A stretch of 64,000 bases of DNA from Rhabdobacter roseus (GTDB lineage: Bacteria; Bacteroidota; Bacteroidia; Cytophagales; Spirosomataceae), in the NCBI RefSeq assembly GCF_014202275.1, contig NZ_JACHGF010000011.1, forward strand, positions 124,001 through 188,000. The letters run 5' to 3'. Positions 59,252 through 64,000 of this stretch are shown one piece after another (within the stretch, counting starts at the first letter, position 1; every line of letters starts with the position of its first letter). The notes under the pieces were generated by a model. The model was not told the DNA's origin. It saw nothing but the letters and a program-made list of their open reading frames with translations, and did not search any database. The position numbers were made by a program, and so were the translations under genes.

Positions 59252-62200
59252 ATGCAGACAAAACGTTTTACTCACTGGATGATCATATGGCTTGTAGGCA
59301 CGTTGTGGGTAAGTAATTCAATGGCCCAAAGCATTACTACGGGTACCCTCACCTCCGATAAAATCTGTACAGGAAGCGCCATACAGGTACCTTACGGCAC
59401 ATCGGGTGCTTTCGGGGCAGGAAATAATTTCACCGTTCAGCTTTCCGATGCCTCGGGTAGTTTTGCTAGCCCAACCAACCTCGCGCCCTCCGCTACTACC
59501 AACCCGCTGGCCGTTATTGTTCCCGTAGGTACCCCCAACGGAACGGCTTATAAAGTACGAGTGGTATCGAGCAATCCCGTCATCGTAGGTACGGCCAGCG
59601 GTACGGTACTTACCATTCAGAATACTCCCACGGCTCCCACGGTACCCCAACCCAGCGTAAGTTACTGCGTGGGTGAAACCGCCGCTACCCTGACGGCGAC
59701 CGCCGCAGGCGGTAATACGCTCAAATGGTATAACTCCGCCGATGCGCCTTTGGCTTCCGCTCCTACGCCTAGTACGGCTTCGGCAGGTGCTCAGCTTTAC
59801 AAAGTATCCCAGATTACGTCCGCCGGTTGTGAAAGCCCCAAGACAAACATTACCGTGGTGGTTAACGCTACGCCCGCCGCTCCCACCGCTACCAGTCCGG
59901 TGGCTATTTGCGAAGGTGCTCCCGCCTCACCCCTCACCGCATCGGGTAGTAATCTGAAATGGTACAGCAGCTCGAATACCCTTCTACCTGGAGCACCCAC
60001 GCCCAGCAATACCACCGCTTCGACTTACCTCGTAAGCCAAACGGTTAATAACTGCGAAAGCCCTAAAAGAACGGTAGAAGTAACCATTACGTCCAAGCCC
60101 ACGCCTCCGGGCGTTACCTCGCCCCTCACCTACTGCTACGGGGCTACCGTCCCGGTGCTTACGGCCACGGGCTCCGGCCTGAAATGGTACGATGCGAGTA
60201 ACAACGCCCTGGCGGGTGCCCCTACGCCCAGCAACACCAGCTCTTCGAGCTACGGCGTAACGCGTACCACCGCCGGTTGCGAAAGCGATAAGGCTACGAT
60301 CAATGTGAATATCACCCGCACGGCCGCTCCGACCGTCACTTCGCCGGTTACCTACTGTATTTCTGAAACTCCCTCGGCGCTGACGGCCACGGGCACGGCC
60401 CTTAAATGGTATAATGCCGCGAACAATCCTTTGGCCAGCGCCCCTACCCCTAGCACAGCCAGCGCCGGTACCACGACTTACTACGTAACACAAACCCTGA
60501 ACGGCTGCGAAAGCGACCAAAAAGCGCAGATCAACGTGGTGGTAAATGCCCGCCCCGCGGCCCCCGGTGTTTCTAACGTTACCTACTGCCAGAATGCAAC
60601 GCCTTCCGCCCTGACGGCTACGGGCTCGAATCTCCGGTGGTATACGGCGGCCTCGGGAGGGTCCGGTAGCGCTACAGCTCCTACCCCCAGTACAGCCACG
60701 GCTGGCACCACTTCTTACTACGTGAGCCAAACGAACGGCTCGGGCTGTGAAAGTACTACCCGCTCTCAACTAAACGTGATCGTCAATCCGAAGCCAGTAG
60801 CTCCGGCCGTAGCAGCTGCCCTGATCGAGTACTGCCGTACGGCCTCGGGGGCCACGGCGCTCAGCGCAACGGCCACCGCGGGTCATACCCTGAAGTGGTA
60901 CTTACCCAATGGTTCTACTACGGCTACTGCTCCTACCCCTTCCACGGCGACCGCCGGAGATCTGAACTATAAAGTAAGCCAGACCAACGCCTCCGGCTGT
61001 GAAAGTGATCTGGTGGACATCAAGGTTACCATTTACGCCTTACCGGCCAGTCCGGGGGTTTCGAATCTGGAAGTATGCCAAACCAAAGAGTCAACCACGC
61101 TGACGCTTACGGCTACGGGCTCCAACCTGAAATGGTACGCGGCCGCCAGCGGGGGCACGGGAGAACCTACCGCACCTACCATTGACCGCAAGGACGTCTT
61201 GGCTACCAAATCGTACTTTGTGAGCCAAACCAGCGCCAATGGTTGTGAAGGTCCACGGGCGGAACTAAAAGTTCGGGTAAAACCCCTTCCTGGCCTGCCC
61301 GCGGTGATTGCCGCCGCGGCCTACTGCCAGGCGGACTCTCCCCAGGCCCTTAGCGCCAGCCCCTCTACGGGAGGTTCGCTCCGCTGGTACGGCACCAGCG
61401 CCACGGGCGGAACCGGCTCGCTTACGGCCCCCAGCCCTTCGACGGGCACGGCGGGCGTAACAACCTACTACGTAAGCCAAGTAGTAGAAGGTTGTGAAAG
61501 TGATCGCGCTCCCATTACCGTAACGATCCGGGCAACGCCCGCTCCAACCGCCGACCCACTGGTAGAATACTGTCGCCAGGCCACGGCCTCTCCTCTAACC
61601 GCCCAGGGTACCAACCTGAAGTGGTATACGGTTGCTACCGGCGGTACTTCGTCTACGGCTGCTCCTACGCCCTCCACGGCCAACGTCACTACTACCTCCT
61701 ACTACGTCACCCAAACCCAGGGCTTCGCCGTAGGGGCTATTAATCTCAGCTGCGAAAGTACCCGTACAAAAATCGACGTAACCATTAACCCACTGCCTGG
61801 TTTACCGAGCGTGACCAACGCCGTAGAGTGCCAAACCCGTCAGCCGCAGAATTTAGCCCTCCAGGCAAACGGCTCAAACCTACAGTGGTACACGGCCGCT
61901 ACCGGCGGTACCGCCAGCACGAATACCCCCCAGGTCAACCTGGCTAATGCGGGTGAGACCTCTTACTTCGTGAGCCAGGTAACGGCCAAGGGCTGCGAAG
62001 GAAGCCGGGCCGAGCTGAAAGTGCGCATCAAACGCTTACCCACCCTGCCGGGCGTGTCTCCTGTAGAGTATTGCCAATTTGACAACGCCAGTCCGTTAAC
62101 GGCTACCTTGGAAAATCAGGCCTCGGTCAACTGGTACGGTACCAGCTCCGAGGGGGGGAATCGCTCCGACAACGCGCCCGTACCCTCTACGCAAAACGGG

Positions 62201-63604
62201 GGCGAAACGTTCTTCTACGTAAGCCAAACCCTGGAAGGCTGCGAGGGGGACCGCTCGTCCATTCGGGTATTTATCAAAACGACCCCTAAGCCCGGTGTTA
62301 CGCCTTCCCTGGCCTATTGCCAAAACGTAACGGCACCTCCGCTGGCAGCTCAGGGTGAGAATCTGAAATGGTACCGGGCTTCAAACACCGGCGAATTTCA
62401 GACAACCCCCTTCACGCCCTTCACGGCCAACGTAGGGGAGTTTTCCTTCTTCGTAACCCAAACGGGAAGCAACGGGTGCGAAAGCCCCAAAGAAGAAATC
62501 AAGGTGCGGGTCAAACCGTTACCTTCTGCTACCATCACCGGCGACAACTCCATCAGCCTGGGCGGATCAACCCAGATCACGGTTACCTTTACCGGCGACG
62601 GCCCCTGGACCTATGTACTTTCCAACGGCCTACAGGCCACGACCAGTGATAATCCCATTAGAATCACCGTCAGCCCGGAACGGACTACCACCTACCTGGT
62701 CACGGAAGTAGCCAACGAATGCGGCAAGGGTAGCCCTAACGGCAGCGCCCTGGTTACGGTACTGATCCCGACCATCAGCACCGGAAACCCTACCGTAGCC
62801 AGCCTCTGCGCGGGTACTGCTTTTACCCTGCCCTTCCAGCAGTCGGGTGAGTTTGTGCCCGAAAATAAATTTAACGTCCAGGTTTCGCGCGATACCGTAG
62901 ATCGGAATTTCTACTCCATTCCTTCGGTACAAAACGGCAATGAAGTCGTAGCTACCATTCCGGACACGACCCGGGGCGGCAACTATTTTGTGCGGGTAGT
63001 AGGTGAAAGTCCTTTGTTCACGATCAAGGGTAGTACCAGCCCGGTAAATGTGACCATCCGACCGCTGCCTACCGCTACCCTGACCGGCGAGAAAACCATT
63101 CTGATCGGGGAATCAACCGACCTGAGCGTGGCCCTGACGGGTGACGGCCCCTGGACGTTTACGTTCAACAACGGCCAGCGCGATACGTTGATCACCACCA
63201 GTGTCTCGACTTATATCCTTACAGTGAAGCCCGAAACAACGACCGTCTACCGCGTTATTTCCGTCACCAACCCTTGCGGTACCAGCGTTGCTTCCGGGAC
63301 GGTCCGCATCCAGGTAGATCCCATCCTGGGTACTGAGCCCGTAGTTACCACCCAGTGGCTACAGGTATATCCCAATCCGGTAAGTACCCTGCATCAAACC
63401 TGCACCCTGGACATTACGGTTCCGCTGGTAGCGGGCCAGGCGCAGCTTCAGATCTTTGATATGAACGGCCGTAGGGTCATGACAAAAACCCTCCGTACCG
63501 CCCGCTCAGAGATTGATTTTTCCACGCAGCCCGCGGGGATGTACCTCTTGCGCGTCGAGAACGGGGGAAGAACCGCCGTACAGCGTATTTTTAAGCAACA
63601 CTAA
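59252..63604 (+). CDS. Large secreted Ig-like repeat protein with T9SS C-terminal sorting domain
   Basis: 1450 residues. Signal peptide 1-26 (ends SNSMAQ). Residues 27-128 form one domain that returns at about 1150-1250 (ICTGSAIQVPYGTSGAFG against LCAGTAFTLPFQQSGEF). Between them are twelve Ig-like repeats of 75-86 residues (Ig_7 type), each with xYCxx, LKWY, APTPST and GCES, so one Cys pair per repeat. Two related beta-sandwich units (FTGDGPWTYVLSNG, LTGDGPWTFTFNNG) flank the second terminal-type domain. The last 80 residues (LQVYPNPVSTLH, MNGRRVMTKTL, GMYLLRVENGG) are the type A T9SS sorting domain. Probably a surface or matrix adhesin exported by the gliding/T9SS machine. Confidence 0.9.
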   Translation: MQTKRFTHWMIIWLVGTLWVSNSMAQSITTGTLTSDKICTGSAIQVPYGTSGAFGAGNNFTVQLSDASGSFASPTNLAPSATTNPLAVIVPVGTPNGTAYKVRVVSSNPVIVGTASGTVLTIQNTPTAPTVPQPSVSYCVGETAATLTATAAGGNTLKWYNSADAPLASAPTPSTASAGAQLYKVSQITSAGCESPKTNITVVVNATPAAPTATSPVAICEGAPASPLTASGSNLKWYSSSNTLLPGAPTPSNTTASTYLVSQTVNNCESPKRTVEVTITSKPTPPGVTSPLTYCYGATVPVLTATGSGLKWYDASNNALAGAPTPSNTSSSSYGVTRTTAGCESDKATINVNITRTAAPTVTSPVTYCISETPSALTATGTALKWYNAANNPLASAPTPSTASAGTTTYYVTQTLNGCESDQKAQINVVVNARPAAPGVSNVTYCQNATPSALTATGSNLRWYTAASGGSGSATAPTPSTATAGTTSYYVSQTNGSGCESTTRSQLNVIVNPKPVAPAVAAALIEYCRTASGATALSATATAGHTLKWYLPNGSTTATAPTPSTATAGDLNYKVSQTNASGCESDLVDIKVTIYALPASPGVSNLEVCQTKESTTLTLTATGSNLKWYAAASGGTGEPTAPTIDRKDVLATKSYFVSQTSANGCEGPRAELKVRVKPLPGLPAVIAAAAYCQADSPQALSASPSTGGSLRWYGTSATGGTGSLTAPSPSTGTAGVTTYYVSQVVEGCESDRAPITVTIRATPAPTADPLVEYCRQATASPLTAQGTNLKWYTVATGGTSSTAAPTPSTANVTTTSYYVTQTQGFAVGAINLSCESTRTKIDVTINPLPGLPSVTNAVECQTRQPQNLALQANGSNLQWYTAATGGTASTNTPQVNLANAGETSYFVSQVTAKGCEGSRAELKVRIKRLPTLPGVSPVEYCQFDNASPLTATLENQASVNWYGTSSEGGNRSDNAPVPSTQNGGETFFYVSQTLEGCEGDRSSIRVFIKTTPKPGVTPSLAYCQNVTAPPLAAQGENLKWYRASNTGEFQTTPFTPFTANVGEFSFFVTQTGSNGCESPKEEIKVRVKPLPSATITGDNSISLGGSTQITVTFTGDGPWTYVLSNGLQATTSDNPIRITVSPERTTTYLVTEVANECGKGSPNGSALVTVLIPTISTGNPTVASLCAGTAFTLPFQQSGEFVPENKFNVQVSRDTVDRNFYSIPSVQNGNEVVATIPDTTRGGNYFVRVVGESPLFTIKGSTSPVNVTIRPLPTATLTGEKTILIGESTDLSVALTGDGPWTFTFNNGQRDTLITTSVSTYILTVKPETTTVYRVISVTNPCGTSVASGTVRIQVDPILGTEPVVTTQWLQVYPNPVSTLHQTCTLDITVPLVAGQAQLQIFDMNGRRVMTKTLRTARSEIDFSTQPAGMYLLRVENGGRTAVQRIFKQH

Positions 63605-63626
63605 CGCCGTACGTAAGTCCTACATC

Positions 63627-63664
63627 GGAAAAGCGAGGAGCCTGCTTCTCGCTTTTCCTTTTTT
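63627..63664 (+). terminator. Terminator after the Ig-repeat gene
   Basis: GGAAAAGCGAG/CTCGCTTTTCC (63627-63637 with 63648-63658), loop of 10, then T6. Confidence 0.8.
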
Positions 63665-63681
63665 AAAAGTACCTATAGACC

Positions 63682-64000
63682 ATGCTGGATCTTTTCAACG
63701 ACACCTACTTTATGAACGAGGCGCTGCGTCTGGCCCATCGAGCCGCGGAGGAAGGAGAAATTCCCGTGGGAGCCGTGGTGGTATGCCAGCGGCGGATCAT
63801 AGCCCGGGCCTATAATCAAACCGAAAAACTACATGACGTCACGGCCCACGCCGAAATACTGGCCGTTACGGCTGCGGCTCACTACCTGGGTTCCAAGTAC
63901 CTCCCGGACTGTACGCTGTACGTCACCCTCGAGCCCTGCGTGATGTGCGCCGGGGCGCTTTCCTGGGCGCAGCTTGGCGGCCTGGTGTACGGAGCGGCCG
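63682..64000 (+). CDS. tadA: tRNA-specific adenosine deaminase TadA, 5' part
   Basis: Converts A34 to inosine in tRNA-Arg(ACG). The first 106 codons are in the window, ending at the edge. FMNEALRLAHRAAEEGEIPV opens the cytidine-deaminase fold, HAEILAV is the zinc His/Glu motif, and LEPCVMCAGALSWAQL the zinc Cys pair. Start ATG 63682 follows a GTAC motif. Confidence 0.93.
   Translation, partial: MLDLFNDTYFMNEALRLAHRAAEEGEIPVGAVVVCQRRIIARAYNQTEKLHDVTAHAEILAVTAAAHYLGSKYLPDCTLYVTLEPCVMCAGALSWAQLGGLVYGAA

Noticed and set aside
59984-60769. 261-codon minus-strand frame inside the Ig-repeat gene
   Set aside because: It mirrors the repeats of the plus-strand gene and is rich in Arg/Gly; no start context or domain.
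59640-62520. CRISPR-like or DNA tandem repeat array
   Set aside because: The periodicity is about 225-260 bases, in frame and strongly diverged at DNA level; it is protein repeat structure.
1-64000. tRNA, rRNA or transposase genes
   Set aside because: None recognised by eye on either strand; no cloverleaf, no rRNA-like blocks and no DDE-type transposase translation.

Overview
The window looks like chromosomal DNA of a free-living Bacteroidota, most probably order Cytophagales (Spirosomataceae/Cytophagaceae type). Pointers are a type IX secretion C-terminal sorting domain on a 1450-residue repeat protein, promoters with the Bacteroidota -7 box TAnnTTTG (best case upstream of nuoK, TTTG-N20-TATTTTTG on the minus strand), a eukaryote-like GT3 glycogen synthase, an NADP isocitrate dehydrogenase that keeps human IDH1 residue numbering, and a DksA-like protein lacking most zinc cysteines. 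Gene identities come from reading translations by eye; no database search was possible.

Layout. 1-2006: end of a DUF1080 protein, then icd. 2007-4771: an AT-rich accessory island with an AIPR-type phage-resistance gene broken by one in-frame TAA, fragments of a second gene on both sides of it, and an antitoxin/toxin pair whose toxin is frameshifted. 4772-9061: rtcB, an aspartate-type aminotransferase and a PaaE-like reductase. 9090-12600: a lipoprotein, a remnant 3' end of a second reductase gene, and a BlaR1/BlaI pair with two 16-bp operators. 12641-18146: an ABC ATPase coupled to a small membrane protein, serS, lysC, ribH with a small membrane gene, and a TPR protein. 18337-20591: pdhA and recF, divergent. 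20646-24474: three polytopic membrane proteins, two of them clear paralogues. 24788-27032: acyl-CoA dehydrogenase and an AraC-type regulator. 27116-32345: nuoKLMN with its own promoter. 32452-41582: a DnaQ-like exonuclease, glpK, pbpC, free-methionine-R-sulfoxide reductase, a lipoprotein, a sugar isomerase-like protein, a Tat-exported glycosylasparaginase and purU. 41649-43962: ECF sigma factor, putative anti-sigma factor and a DUF4097-like protein. 44157-55971: ispH, DinB-like, GHL10-like lipoprotein, glycogen synthase, glutamate dehydrogenase, DksA-like, META lipoprotein, mnmD, aspartyl protease/PDZ, tpiA and rhodanese. 56062-64000: a GH3 plus beta-lactamase-fold fusion, the Ig-repeat T9SS protein, and the start of tadA.

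Most of the window is ordinary core metabolism and cell-envelope biology. Three things stand out. First, the motif GTAC, usually as RGTACC/GGTACY, is very frequent in genes and intergenic DNA alike, in every reading frame and often inside terminator stems, but not in the AT-rich island. Second, the decayed defence/toxin island lies next to an RNA-repair ligase. Third, several regulatory palindromes are unusually clear: the BlaI operators, and TTTGTACAAA sites in the araC-type and icd promoter regions.
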